64,000 nt of DNA, from contig NZ_BMVP01000003.1 of assembly GCF_014650775.1 (NCBI RefSeq), positions 62,001 through 126,000 of the forward strand, in the 5' to 3' direction. Origin of the DNA: Streptomyces cirratus (lineage in GTDB: Bacteria > Actinomycetota > Actinomycetes > Streptomycetales > Streptomycetaceae). Shown here piece after piece: positions 41,583 to 50,363 of this stretch. Position numbers and translations under genes: made by a program. The notes beneath the pieces were generated by a model. The model was not told where the DNA came from, did no database searches, and saw only the letters and a list, made by a program, of their open reading frames with translations. Position 1 is the stretch's first letter. The number at the start of each line of letters is the position of its first letter.

Positions 41583-42398
41583 TCAACGCGAGGGAACGAG
41601 CGGCAGGCTGTCGCTGTAGCCGTTCACCGGCCGGTCGATCTCCTCGACCGTGCCGGCGTCCAGCTCGGCCGGGGCGGACTGGGTGCCGAGCGTTCCGCCG
41701 GGGTGCCAGGTGCCGGTGACCGAGACCCAGGTGTCGGCGGGCAGGGCGGGCGCGCCGTGGATGCGGACCTTCACGGACTGCGCGTCCGCGGCGCAGCACG
41801 AGATGACGATCCGGGTGAGGTACCAACTGTCACGCCCCTCGTCGAGGGTGACCAGGCCGCTCATCTGGACCGTCCGCCCCTTGATGGCCTGCGTCCGGTC
41901 CTGCTGCACCCGCCGCGTGAACTGGGTGAGGGTCATCGGCAGCGGTGAGGTGGCCGGCAGTGCCTCGAAGCGCCGCTGCTCGGTGACGACCTTCACGGTG
42001 TCGCGGGAGGCGGTGTAGGAGCCGAGGGCGGGCGGGGCGTAGACGAGCAGGCTCAGGGCGGGCACGAACAGCAGCCACGCCACCCGGGGCACGCTGGAGT
42101 GGTCGTGGCCGTGGCCGTGGCCGTGGTCGTGGCCGTGCGCGTGCGCGTGCGGGAGGCCGTCCGGCGTGTCCGTCTCGCCGTCGTCGGCGCGGCGGTCCGC
42201 ACGATCGTGCCGGGCGTTCGCTCTGAGGCAGGACCACGCTTCCGCCGCCCCCAGCACCAGCAGCAGGACACCGGTGACGATCAGTACGGGCTGCATGCCC
42301 GGCTTGACGTACCTCAGGCACACGTCGGTGAACAGCGAGACGTGCAGCAGGCCGGAGCCGCTGAGGAGGAGGAGGAACGCCTGTACCGGCCGGTTCAC
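41583..42398 (-). CDS. DUF1980/TIGR03943-family protein (YcgQ-like)
   Basis: 271 aa. Two N-terminal membrane helices (about 5-22 and 35-52) are followed by a His-rich cytoplasmic or metal-sensing loop, HAHAHGHDHGHGHGHDH (about 84-100), and a third helix. The C-terminal domain, about 130 residues (MSGLVTLDEGRDSWYLTRIVISCCAADA), is typical of DUF1980. The GTG start overlaps the permease stop (GTGA). The pair YcgR/YcgQ is conserved across bacteria. Family function is unproven, and the His loop hints at divalent metal. Confidence 0.85.
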   Translation of the reverse strand: MNRPVQAFLLLLSGSGLLHVSLFTDVCLRYVKPGMQPVLIVTGVLLLVLGAAEAWSCLRANARHDRADRRADDGETDTPDGLPHAHAHGHDHGHGHGHDHSSVPRVAWLLFVPALSLLVYAPPALGSYTASRDTVKVVTEQRRFEALPATSPLPMTLTQFTRRVQQDRTQAIKGRTVQMSGLVTLDEGRDSWYLTRIVISCCAADAQSVKVRIHGAPALPADTWVSVTGTWHPGGTLGTQSAPAELDAGTVEEIDRPVNGYSDSLPLVPSR

Positions 42399-43432
42399 AG
42401 CAGCACTCCTCCGATCAGCACGCTGCACAGCACCGCCACGACCGTCGTGGCGGTGGAGAAGCGGACCGCGAACGACCGCCCGAACGTGCCCGCCTGCAGG
42501 GCGATGAGTTTCAGGTCGACCATCGGACCGACCACCATGAACGCCAGCCGCGCCAGGGGCGAGAAGCCGGTGAGGGAGGCCGCCACGAAGGCGTCGGCCT
42601 CGGAACACACCGCGAGGACGACGGCGAGTCCCGCCAGGAAGAGCACGGACAGCCAGGGCGAGCCGGAGAAGACGTCCAGGACCGAGCGCGGGACGGCCAC
42701 GTTGAAGGTGGCCGCCGCCATGGCTCCGAGGACCAGGAAGCCCCCGGCGTGCAGGAAGTCGTGCTGGAACCCGAGCCGGAATTCGCTCCAGCGGCTGCGC
42801 CCCGTCTGATGCCCCGTGTACCGCGCCGCAGGACGCAGCCACTCCTCGCGGCCCAGCCATAGCCAGAGCCAGCCCATCACCGCCGCGGTGGCGAGCGAGG
42901 CGATCAGCCGGGCCAGGACCATGGCGGGGCTGCCGGGGAAGGCGATGGCCGTGGCGGTCAGTACGACGGGGTTGATGGCGGGCGCGGAGAGCAGGAAGGC
43001 GAAGGCCGCGGCCGGGGTGACCCCGCGGCCGATCAGGCTGTTGGCGACGGGGACCGACGCGCACTCGCAGCCGGGCAGGACCATTCCGGCGAGGCCCGCG
43101 ACGGGGACGGCGAGCACGGGCCGCTTCGGCAGTGCCCGACTGAACATCCGTTCGGGCACGAACGCGTTGATGGCACCGGACAGCGCCGTGCCGAGCAGCA
43201 GGAACGGCAGTGCCTGCACCGTGACTGCAAGGCAGACGGTCCGCCAGGCCTGCACCGCCGCCGCGTTCAACCACCCGACGCCGACCAGGATCACGACACC
43301 GAACCCGGCCATCGCCATGCACCACAGGTACAGCCAACCGGGGATCGGCCCCCGAGCGGAGGCGCCATCGGATGGCGCAGCGACCGCGGTGGTCACCCCC
43401 GCTTCCCCGGCGAGTTCAGCCATCTTGCCCAT
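42395..43432 (-). CDS. DUF318 (ArsP_1/YcgR) family permease
   Basis: 345 aa with 8-9 membrane helices. The family features are LPGCECASVPVANSLIGRG with paired cysteines, LSAPAINPVVLTATA and the second-half repeat CSEADAFVAASLTGFSPLA. Related proteins export organoarsenicals, while others are of unknown substrate. The start at ATG 43432 has GGAG 7 nt upstream. ATG 43423 is possible. It forms a two-gene operon with the DUF1980 protein. Confidence 0.87.
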   Translation of the reverse strand: MGKMAELAGEAGVTTAVAAPSDGASARGPIPGWLYLWCMAMAGFGVVILVGVGWLNAAAVQAWRTVCLAVTVQALPFLLLGTALSGAINAFVPERMFSRALPKRPVLAVPVAGLAGMVLPGCECASVPVANSLIGRGVTPAAAFAFLLSAPAINPVVLTATAIAFPGSPAMVLARLIASLATAAVMGWLWLWLGREEWLRPAARYTGHQTGRSRWSEFRLGFQHDFLHAGGFLVLGAMAAATFNVAVPRSVLDVFSGSPWLSVLFLAGLAVVLAVCSEADAFVAASLTGFSPLARLAFMVVGPMVDLKLIALQAGTFGRSFAVRFSTATTVVAVLCSVLIGGVLL

Positions 43433-43654
43433 GCCATCTCCGCATGTCGGAAGTTCGGATCGAAATATAGCTGCCGTCCGGCCGAAAAGACTCGCTTCCC
43501 CCGCCGGGCCGGCGTGCGGCGTTACGCCATGTGCGCTGCAGCGATGCGGCAGCCTGCGCGGGCCGTCAGCGGACCCGGCGGTCTTCCGGCGAGGCCGGCC
43601 GCAGGGTGTCGCCGCCGACGCGCCGGGCGAGGTCACGGGAGACGGTTGCGGCGA

Positions 43655-44217
43655 CACTCCGTCACCTACGACGAGGCCGGCGGCTTCTACGACCACGTGA
43701 CGCCCCCGGTCCCCCCGTCACCCGCCGGCGGAAGCGGCAGCATGAGCACCGTCGACGTGGACGCGGGCGGCGTGGTGACCGGTGAGATCCACCAGAACGC
43801 GCCGACCTACCCCGGCCGGCGCGTGCCGATGATCGCCGTCTCGCCCTGGAGCACCGGCGCTTCGTCTGCTCCCAGACCTTCGACCACACCTCCCTCCTGC
43901 GCTTCCTCGAAACCTGGTCGACGGCGATCGGCAAGCCGTTCACGGAGACGAACATCAGCACCTGGCGCCGCGCCGTCTGCGGCGACCTGACCTCGGTGTT
44001 CAACTTCTCGACCCCCGGCGCCTGGCCCACGGTGATGCCTGACGCCGGCCCCCTGGGCGGAGCGGTCGATGCCTCTCGCTGTACGGACCGAACGGATTCC
44101 ACCGCCGATTCGCGGACAAGATCTCCGCACCGTCCGTCGAACCTGCGCACCTCCGGGGTCAACGTGACCGTCACCGACGGGGCCTACGGCACCGGCGGCG
44201 TACGAGGACAGCCATAG
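43655..44217 (+). pseudogene. Phosphocholine-type phospholipase C remnant
   Basis: Only the C-terminal third of a PLC-family phosphoesterase remains, and it is split among frames. VTYDEAGGFYDHVTPPVPP and YPGRRVPMIAVSPWSTG are in one frame (to about 43855). RFVCSQTFDHTSLLRFLETW and ISTWRRAVCGDLTSVFNF are in the next, SLYGPNGFHRRFADKI in the third, and GVNVTVTDGAYGTGG back in the second. The catalytic N-terminal half is deleted. The conserved order makes the identification firm. Confidence 0.75.
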
Positions 44218-44220
44218 ACC

Positions 44221-44560
44221 TCCGTCGAGAACGGCGCCGCCAACGTCCTCGACGGCGTGATCGGCACGATCTGGCCCACCCAGTGGACCGGCGCCGACCC
44301 CGCGCCCCCGCACGAGATCCAGCTGGACATGAAGCAGACGTTCTCCTGCGCCGGCCTCGAATACCTCCCCCGCCAGGACGGCAGCAAGAACGGCACCACC
44401 AAGGCCTACGAGAACTGCCTCAGCGCTGATGGCGCCACCTGGGGCACCGCGGTCGCCACGGGCACCTGGGCCGCCGACACCACCATCAAGCGAGTCGCCT
44501 TCGCCACCCCGGTCACCGCCCGGTACGTACGCCCGAGGGCCCTGTTGCTTAATGACCTAA
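44221..44560 (+). pseudogene. F5/8-type C (discoidin) domain fragment
   Basis: In-frame after a TAG, the sequence encodes a near-complete discoidin/CBM32-type carbohydrate-binding module: GAANVLDGVIGTIWPTQWTG, PAPPHEIQLDMKQTFSCAG, LEYLPRQDGSKNGTTKAYE, GATWGTAVATGTW and FATPVTARYVRPRAL. It has no start, signal peptide or catalytic domain. It is probably the tail of a deleted secreted enzyme, fused by rearrangement to the PLC remnant. Confidence 0.7.
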
Positions 44561-44621
44561 ACTATCCATACCATCAAGCATCGACGCCCACCGGGGCAGC
44601 AGCACCAGAGGAACAGCACCT

Positions 44622-45383
44622 ATGAACCCCACGCAGCACACAGCGGCCGTCGCAGCCGAGACCGCCGAGTTCGTCGCCACGGTCACGGCGGCCGACCTCT
44701 CCACCCCGGTGCCGACCTGCCCCGGCTGGACGCTCGGTGACCTCACGCAGCACGTCGGCAGCGTCCACCGCTGGTTCACCGAGCTGCTTCGCCGCCGCAT
44801 CCAGCAGCCGCCGACCAGCCGCGAGGTGGACCTCCGCCTGCCGGAGCAGCCGCACGACCTCCCTGCGTGGCTGGCCGCGAGTGCGAGCGAGGCCGCCGAG
44901 GTGTTCGCCGCCACCGACCTGGACGCACCGATGTGGGCCTGGGGAGTCGACCAGCACGCCCGGTTCTGGGTCCGGCGCATGCTCTTCGAGACCCTGGTCC
45001 ACCGCGCCGACGCCCAGCTCGCACTCGGGATCACGCCGCACATCGACCGTGCGTCGGCGGTCGACGGCATCGACGAGTTCCTCACCAACCTGCCGTTCGC
45101 TTCTTCCTTCGCGCCGCTGACCGCCCAACTCCGCGCCGCGGACCGGGCGGTCCGCTTCACCTGCGCGGACGGCGACGGCGACTGGCTGGTCGGCTTGCGC
45201 CCCGACGGCTTCGCCCTGGTGGCCGAACACGACGGCCCCGGCACGGCGGACGCCGCGGTCCGGGGAACGGCCGCCGACCTGCTGCTGCTCCTCTACGGCC
45301 GCCTGAACCACCGGGACGACGCCTTCCACCTGCTCGGCGACCCGGACCTGCTCGACCACTGGTTCACCCACTCCGCCTTCTAG
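44622..45383 (+). CDS. Maleylpyruvate isomerase-family mycothiol-dependent enzyme
   Basis: 253 aa DinB/MDMPI-fold protein. N-terminal VPTCPGWTLGDLTQHVGSVH contains the first metal His, and ARFWVRRMLFETLVHRADAQ the HxxxD-type second part. The C-terminal domain (about 150-253) ends DDAFHLLGDPDLLDHWFTHS. Family members are metal-dependent thiol transferases using mycothiol, the actinobacterial thiol. An AT-rich stretch (about 44550-44580) just upstream probably holds the promoter. The substrate is unknown. Confidence 0.85.
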   Translation: MNPTQHTAAVAAETAEFVATVTAADLSTPVPTCPGWTLGDLTQHVGSVHRWFTELLRRRIQQPPTSREVDLRLPEQPHDLPAWLAASASEAAEVFAATDLDAPMWAWGVDQHARFWVRRMLFETLVHRADAQLALGITPHIDRASAVDGIDEFLTNLPFASSFAPLTAQLRAADRAVRFTCADGDGDWLVGLRPDGFALVAEHDGPGTADAAVRGTAADLLLLLYGRLNHRDDAFHLLGDPDLLDHWFTHSAF

Positions 45384-45465
45384 AGGCGTTCCCTCCGCAC
45401 CCACCGGGCGCGACGCGGGGCCCTCCTGGTGTCGCTACCAGGGCCCGGGTGGCCGGGGCGGTGGT

Positions 45466-46287
45466 CTAGAGGCGGGGGCCGTACGGGGCGAGGCCGATGA
45501 TGAGGATGCGGCGCTCGCCCGGGCCGGTGCCGTCGCCCAGGCTTACGGGGCCGACGTAGTGGCTGACCCTGTGGTCGTGGACGACGTACCCGTCGAGGGG
45601 GTCGTCGAGGGTGAAGCGTGCGTGCACCGCGGAGTCGGGGACGTCGTCGGGCCGGCGGCCGGCCGACTCGGGTGTGGCGATGGCGTTTTCGCCGCCGTGG
45701 ATGTTGGTGGAGCCGATGAAGTGGGCGAAGGTGAAAGTGGCCGGTGAGCCTCCGTCCTGGTGGAGGCAGTCGGGTGAGGAGACCGCCGTTTCGGCGCTGG
45801 CGTGGACGGCCAGCTTGAGCAGGTGGACGCCGACGTAGACGGGGGTGCGCTGGAGGTCTTCCAGCCACATGGCGTGGGTGAGGTCGGTGTGGATCAGACG
45901 CTGCAGGAGTGCGTTGCCGTGCAGCGTGGTGGGGAGGTCGGGCAGACGGCGCCGCACGTCCGGGAATTCCGGGTTGTGCTCGTCCTGCCAGTACTCGGTC
46001 ACCGTGCCGTAGGTGGGGTCGGGGGCGCCGGGCGTGAAGGACAGCTGCCCGGTCCACGGCAGGTACACGGCGTGGGAGTAGCGGCGGAACCGGTTGGAGT
46101 GCGGGGCGTAGGGGTCGAGCGGGAGGGCGGCGTAGACGTCCTCGATCTCGGCCAGGTCCGTGCGGTGCGCGGCCGCCTCCAGGCCCAGGTCCGCGGCGCT
46201 GTAGCGGGCGTAGCCCTGCCGGCGCAGGGCGTCGGTGACAGCGTCGTCGGTGTGCGGGCGGTCGTGCAGGGTCGGGGCTCGCTTCAC
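45466..46287 (-). CDS. PF10014-type 2-oxoglutarate/Fe dioxygenase
   Basis: 273 aa. The metal-site motif His176-x-Asp178 (DCLHQDGGSP) with distal His243 (HDHRVSHYVGPV) and a downstream Arg fits the amino-acid dioxygenase family that includes L-isoleucine 4-hydroxylase. GTG 46287 is chosen because GAGGAGG lies 4-10 nt before it. The frame upstream lacks conservation. It is monocistronic, 5 kb from the hydrazine cluster. A free amino acid is the likely substrate by family, but which one is unknown. Confidence 0.78.
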   Translation of the reverse strand: MKRAPTLHDRPHTDDAVTDALRRQGYARYSAADLGLEAAAHRTDLAEIEDVYAALPLDPYAPHSNRFRRYSHAVYLPWTGQLSFTPGAPDPTYGTVTEYWQDEHNPEFPDVRRRLPDLPTTLHGNALLQRLIHTDLTHAMWLEDLQRTPVYVGVHLLKLAVHASAETAVSSPDCLHQDGGSPATFTFAHFIGSTNIHGGENAIATPESAGRRPDDVPDSAVHARFTLDDPLDGYVVHDHRVSHYVGPVSLGDGTGPGERRILIIGLAPYGPRL

Positions 46288-46411
46288 GGGGTCCTCCTCG
46301 GCCACGGGGCACAGCTCGGCCTCGGCCGGTTGTGCGGACACCAGTGGTGGCATGTCGCGGGGATCCCAGGCTGACACGGACGGGGACCTCGCGCCGTCGC
46401 ACACGCGCCGG

Positions 46412-47602
46412 TCACATGAAATCCGGTTTCGCCACCCGGTCGGCCTCCCCTCCTTGCCCGGGCTCCGGGTGCGGCACGGTCAGGTCGTCCACGACCGCGG
46501 CCAGGCCGCCCGGCGAGCGGGAGGCGGCGCGCTGGCGGTGCGCCCCCGACCCGCGGTCCGCGAGCCGCCGCAGAAACGCCGCGACCGTCCCGGTGTCGCC
46601 GTGTTCCTCCAGCGCGGGGCGGATGTGTTCCAGCAGCCGGGCGCCGCGCGCCGGGGCGGGCAGGATCTGCCCGGTCAGGGCGTCGGGGCCGTGGCCGCTC
46701 CAGCCGTCACGCGTGGCATGCCAGTAGGCGCAGCGCAGCAGCTCGGCCGACGGGTGCGGGGCCGCCTCACCGCGACTCACCGTGTGGGCGGAGGTGACCA
46801 CCAGCGCCCTTGTGATCGCGGCCAGAGCCGCGGAGTCCGCGGGGTCCGCGGGGACGTCCATGCAGCGCACTTCCAGGGTGGGCAAGTGCGGGTGGGGGCG
46901 GATGTCCCAGAACGGCAGATCCGCGAACGACATTCCGCCGGCCTCCGCCATGGCGGCGGCGTGTCGGCTGTAGTCCTCGAACGACTTCGCGTAAGGCGGG
47001 GGTCCGAGGGCGGGAAAGCGAAGCCGGATGACCGAGCGCCAACTCGCGTAGCCGGTGTCGCGGCCGTCGCAGAAGGGCGAGTTCGCGCTCATCTCCACCA
47101 GCAGCGGCAGCCAGGGCCGCAGGTGGTTGGAGACCTGCACGGCCAGGTCCCGGTCGGGCAGGTGGGCGTGGATGTGGAGGGCGTTGATGACGTAGTCGTC
47201 CATCATCGACCTGAACAAGTCGACGCCGGCTTGGTAGCGGGGATGGGTGCCGATGTGCGGCGTCGACCCGGGCGGGCGCAGCACCGGTGTGCCCGAAGGG
47301 CACACCTCGAGGCCTTCTGCCGCGGCCGCCCGAGCGATGCCGGAGCGCAGGCGCAGCAGCTCCTGGTGCAGCCGCGGTACCGACGTGCAGGGTGGCGTCC
47401 TGGTCTCGATCTGAAAATCGGTGAACTCACCGGAGACGTCGTCGCCCATCGTTGTGGCGGCGCGTGCCACGACCCGTCCCGCGGCCGGCTCCACGGTCCG
47501 CGAGCCGGCCCCGACGACGAAGAACTCCTCTTCCACCCCCACCGTCGGCACCGACGGATCGGCCTGCTCGTCAGGCAGGGCCTCGGCATCGCTGGCGTTC
47601 AT
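46412..47602 (-). CDS. YbdK/EgtA-type carboxylate-amine ligase (GCS2)
   Basis: 396 aa glutamate-cysteine-ligase-like enzyme. The opening VPTVGVEEEFFVV and FTDFQIETRTPPC hold the metal-binding glutamates. HIGTHPRYQ, INALHIHAHLPDRDLAVQV, MSANSPFCDGRDTGYASWR and TLEVRCMDVPAD are conserved family segments. Members typically make gamma-glutamyl or similar amides. ATG 47602 is chosen as the Met nearest the conserved core. Translation from an upstream in-frame start would place the leader over the DUF2975 promoter. Confidence 0.85.
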   Translation of the reverse strand: MNASDAEALPDEQADPSVPTVGVEEEFFVVGAGSRTVEPAAGRVVARAATTMGDDVSGEFTDFQIETRTPPCTSVPRLHQELLRLRSGIARAAAAEGLEVCPSGTPVLRPPGSTPHIGTHPRYQAGVDLFRSMMDDYVINALHIHAHLPDRDLAVQVSNHLRPWLPLLVEMSANSPFCDGRDTGYASWRSVIRLRFPALGPPPYAKSFEDYSRHAAAMAEAGGMSFADLPFWDIRPHPHLPTLEVRCMDVPADPADSAALAAITRALVVTSAHTVSRGEAAPHPSAELLRCAYWHATRDGWSGHGPDALTGQILPAPARGARLLEHIRPALEEHGDTGTVAAFLRRLADRGSGAHRQRAASRSPGGLAAVVDDLTVPHPEPGQGGEADRVAKPDFM

Positions 47603-47695
47603 GCGTCCAGCATCACCCGCTCTGCCCACCGTGTCGCCTTCGGCACGGGTCTCGCGCCGGCCCGGCTTGATCCGGCAGACGAGCCCTTGCTTCAC

Positions 47696-47735
47696 CTATC
47701 GATATTCGATAGATTTCCATCGCAAGTCGATGGAA
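47696..47735. promoter_or_regulatory. Two perfect palindromes upstream of the DUF2975/XRE operon
   Basis: CTATCGA-TAT-TCGATAG (47696-47712, 7-bp arms) and TTCCATCG-CAAGT-CGATGGAA (47715-47735, 8-bp arms) lie back to back just before the DUF2975 start. Their AT-rich, TCGA-containing arms are good candidates for autoregulation by the small XRE protein of the operon. The second overlaps the ribosome-binding site. Confidence 0.6.
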
Positions 47736-47744
47736 GGATGGATC

Positions 47745-48230
47745 ATGGGAAATGCGGCAGTGGGTGCGCTTCGCGCCGTACTCGCGGTGGTGATCACGGG
47801 AACCGTGTTCGTACAGGCGTCGATGGTGTGGGCGTTGGCCGGCGACCCTGAGGACGGGACGCTCCCGCTGACCCCGCTGCGCTTGATCGTGATCCTGGGC
47901 ATGGCGTCGGCCCAGGTCGCCCTGGTGTGCGTATGGCGGCTGGTGACGATGGTGCGACGCGGAACCGTCTTCTCGCACGCCGCCTTCCGGTACGTGGACG
48001 GCGTGATCGGTGCGATCGTCGCGGTTGCCCTCCTGTGGTTCACGGTCACGGCCCTCAACGCTCCGGGTCAGCGGGAGGACCCGGGCGTCACCCTCATCAT
48101 GGGCGGGATCGGCCTGGCCATCCTGGGGGTCGCGCTCATCGTGCTCGTGCTGCGCATGCTGCTCGCCCAGGCCGTCGCCCGCGACGTCGAAGCGGCCCGG
48201 ATGCAGGCCGAGTTGGACGAGGTGATCTGA
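47745..48230 (+). CDS. DUF2975 membrane protein
   Basis: 161 aa with four membrane helices (about 7-27, 47-66, 88-108, 118-140) and a charged C-terminal helix. DUF2975 proteins are almost always encoded just before a short XRE repressor, as here (TGATG overlap). They are thought to act as membrane partners of the regulator. The start ATG 47745 is within the second operator palindrome's downstream edge, with GGAAGGA upstream. Confidence 0.85.
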   Translation: MGNAAVGALRAVLAVVITGTVFVQASMVWALAGDPEDGTLPLTPLRLIVILGMASAQVALVCVWRLVTMVRRGTVFSHAAFRYVDGVIGAIVAVALLWFTVTALNAPGQREDPGVTLIMGGIGLAILGVALIVLVLRMLLAQAVARDVEAARMQAELDEVI

Positions 48231-48451
48231 TGCCGATCGTCGTCGACATCGACGTGATGCTGGCCCGGCGGAAGATGTCCGTGGGCGACCTCGCGGACCG
48301 CGTGGGGATCACGCCCGCCAACCTGGCGGTACTCAAGAACGGCCGCGCCAAGGCGGTGCGCTTCGCGACGCTCGCCGCGCTCTGCGAGGTACTCGAATGC
48401 CAGCCGGGCGACTTGCTGCGCTGGGAGACCGAGGACACCGCAGGCGGGTGA
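48230..48451 (+). CDS. Short XRE/Cro-C1-type regulator (YozG-like)
   Basis: 73 aa protein consisting of a single helix-turn-helix: VMLARRKMSVGDLADRVGIT, NLAVLKNGRAKAVRFATLAA, CEVLECQPGDLLRWE. This minimal form matches the usual partner of DUF2975 proteins. It overlaps its partner by one base. Likely target: the paired palindromes before the operon. Confidence 0.88.
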   Translation: MPIVVDIDVMLARRKMSVGDLADRVGITPANLAVLKNGRAKAVRFATLAALCEVLECQPGDLLRWETEDTAGG

Positions 48452-48459
48452 CGTTCACA

Positions 48460-48980
48460 CGGGTGGGCCGGTTGGTCGGCCCGCTCCGGAGCACAGACGG
48501 ACGGCGCGGCCGACGACACCCGTGACGGCGTCGTCCACGATGTCGGCCCCAGCCGCTCCGGTCCCCGGCGAACGCGCTCGAACGCGCGGTGGGAGAAGCC
48601 GTCTACCACCGCCGGCCCGACGATCCACACCCGGAGGTCCGCGGGCGCGCCCGCGCCACCTCGGCGGCCGTCTCGATGCCCGTCGCACCACCGCCGATCA
48701 CCGTGACGGTACGGTCCGGATCGAGCGCGGCCAGTGCCACCCGGGCCTGCTCAGCGCCCTCCCAGGTGCCCACGGCGACCGCGCCCGGGATCGGCTCGAC
48801 CGTGCTGCCCACGGCGAGGAACGCGTAGCCGAAGCCGAGGTCGCTGCCGTCGCCGATCCTGTCGACGGTGCCGACCCCTGCGGTGATCCCGTCCCGCAGC
48901 ATCGACGCGAGGGGCGTCGCGGCGACGGCGGCATCACCGGCATCCACTCCGTGCGCGACCCCGAGAAGCCGACGCGCATG
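48460..48980 (-). pseudogene. NDH-2-like FAD/NAD oxidoreductase remnant
   Basis: Minus strand: TPLASMLRDGITAGVGTVDR, LGFGYAFLAVGSTVEPIPGA, GTWEGAEQARVALAALDP and the NAD-binding TVTVIGGGATGIETAAEVA are in one frame. A second frame continues (VDGFSHRAFERVRRGPERLG) and a third gives ADIVDDAVTGVVGRAVRL. Both ends of the roughly 400 aa family are missing and at least two frameshifts are present, so this is a dead internal fragment. Confidence 0.7.
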
Positions 48981-49241
48981 AGCGGGAGACCGCGGTGAGC
49001 CGCTGAGGAGTCGGCCGCCGCAAGAGGGCCGGGCGGGGGCTCACCGCCGGTCGTGACGCATCTCACCTTCGGTCGCGCGCCGTGGCCGTCCGCCCGTACC
49101 CGGGCCGTGCCCGAGGCCCGGGCGGGCGGCTCCGGAGGCCGGGCGGAGGAGGAAGGGGCGGGAAAGGGCGGGAAGGGATGACCTAGCCTGGATCGGAAGC
49201 GTTGTCAGGGCGGGGGCCGAGCGCAAAGGAAGGGCGCGTCC

Positions 49242-50027
49242 ATGGGCACCACCAGCAGTTCCGTACGTCGTCGTCGGCGGGCGGGTTCGGCGGTGGCCGC
49301 GGCCGTCCTCGGTCTCCTGGCGACGGCGGTCCCACCGGCCGTGGCCGTCTCGGACGGTTCCGCCGGCCGGCACCACGGCGCGCACCCCGAGGAGCCGGCC
49401 CGGGGCGCCTCACGGATCCCGCTGGAGATCTCCCGGCTGGCCCAGGGCCCGGGCCATGACATCGCCATCACCATCGATGACGGCCCGGACCCCCGCTGGA
49501 CCCCGAAGGTGCTCCAGGTGCTGCGCGAGAACCACGTCAAGGCCACCTTCTGCATGATCGGGACCCAGGCGCAGAAGTACCCGGCACTGGTGCGCACGGT
49601 CGCCGCGGACGGGCACCAGCTGTGCGACCACTCCGTCGACCACGACGTGACGATGGACCACAAGCCCGTGGACTACCAGCGCCGCCAGATACTTGACGGC
49701 AAGGCCATGATCGAGAGGGCCGTACCGGGCGTCGCCGTCAACTACTACCGGGCGCCGGGCGGTGCCTTCACCCCCGACAGCCGGGCGATCGCCGCCGCGA
49801 GCGGGATGCGTCCGCTGGGCTGGAGCGTGGACCCCAAGGATTGGAGCCGTCCGGGCCTGCCGGCCATCGTCGCCGCCGTCGAGGGCAAGCTGCCGCAGCA
49901 GCCGACCGTCCTCTTCCACGACGGGGGAGGCGACCGCAGCGAGACCGTCGCGGCGCTGGAGGAGTACCTGCCGTGGCTGGCCGCGCGGGGCTACACCTTC
50001 ACCTTCCCGGCCCGCACCACCCCGTAG
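49242..50027 (+). CDS. Secreted polysaccharide deacetylase (NodB domain)
   Basis: 261 aa. Signal peptide about 1-36 (RRRRR then VAAAVLGLLATAVPPAVA). The carbohydrate esterase 4 domain has motif 1 IAITIDDGPDP, motif 2 the metal His pair HSVDHDVTMD, motif 3 YYRAPGGAF, motif 4 LGWSVDPKDW and motif 5 TVLFHDGGG. All metal and catalytic residues appear present. It would deacetylate a cell-wall or extracellular polysaccharide such as peptidoglycan or chitin oligomers. Confidence 0.93.
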   Translation: MGTTSSSVRRRRRAGSAVAAAVLGLLATAVPPAVAVSDGSAGRHHGAHPEEPARGASRIPLEISRLAQGPGHDIAITIDDGPDPRWTPKVLQVLRENHVKATFCMIGTQAQKYPALVRTVAADGHQLCDHSVDHDVTMDHKPVDYQRRQILDGKAMIERAVPGVAVNYYRAPGGAFTPDSRAIAAASGMRPLGWSVDPKDWSRPGLPAIVAAVEGKLPQQPTVLFHDGGGDRSETVAALEEYLPWLAARGYTFTFPARTTP

Positions 50028-50060
50028 CGGCCTCCCCGCACCGGGCCCACCCGCCCCACG

Positions 50061-50363
50061 TCACTGCTGTTCGAAGTGTTCGCGAAGGCGAGTGAGCAAG
50101 GCCGCGAAGGCGGGGGTCATGGCGGCGTCCGACTGCCTCAGGACCGTCGTACGGCCCCCGTCCTCCACCGTGATCGTGTAGCTCATCGCATCCCTGGCGC
50201 GGCCGGACCGCTCCACCTCGGGCGTCGCGACGGCCGCCGCCACCAGCCGGGCCAGCTCCGCGGCGTCGTCTTCGGGCAGGGTGTCCGTGTCCAGCACCTC
50301 GGGCGGACGGCGGAGGTTGCTCGCCGCCGCCAGCCCGCCGTGCGTCGCCAGACTCACCCTCAT
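50061..50363 (-). CDS. Emfourin-type protease inhibitor
   Basis: 100 aa protein immediately downstream of an M4 protease gene (stop and start abut, TAAATG). The features match emfourin: a leading beta strand MRVSLATHGG, acidic AELARLVAAAV and the closing MSYTITVEDGGRTTVLRQSD...LLTRLREHF. By family knowledge emfourins bind and inhibit protealysin-like proteases encoded beside them. Its role here would be to keep the cytosolic precursor protease silent or to provide immunity. Confidence 0.8.
   Translation of the reverse strand: MRVSLATHGGLAAASNLRRPPEVLDTDTLPEDDAAELARLVAAAVATPEVERSGRARDAMSYTITVEDGGRTTVLRQSDAAMTPAFAALLTRLREHFEQQ

Noticed and set aside
43514..43990. Intact small gene in the PLC remnant region
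   Set aside because: Only about 200 bp of this frame match the phospholipase. The match then moves to another frame, so it is a pseudogene.
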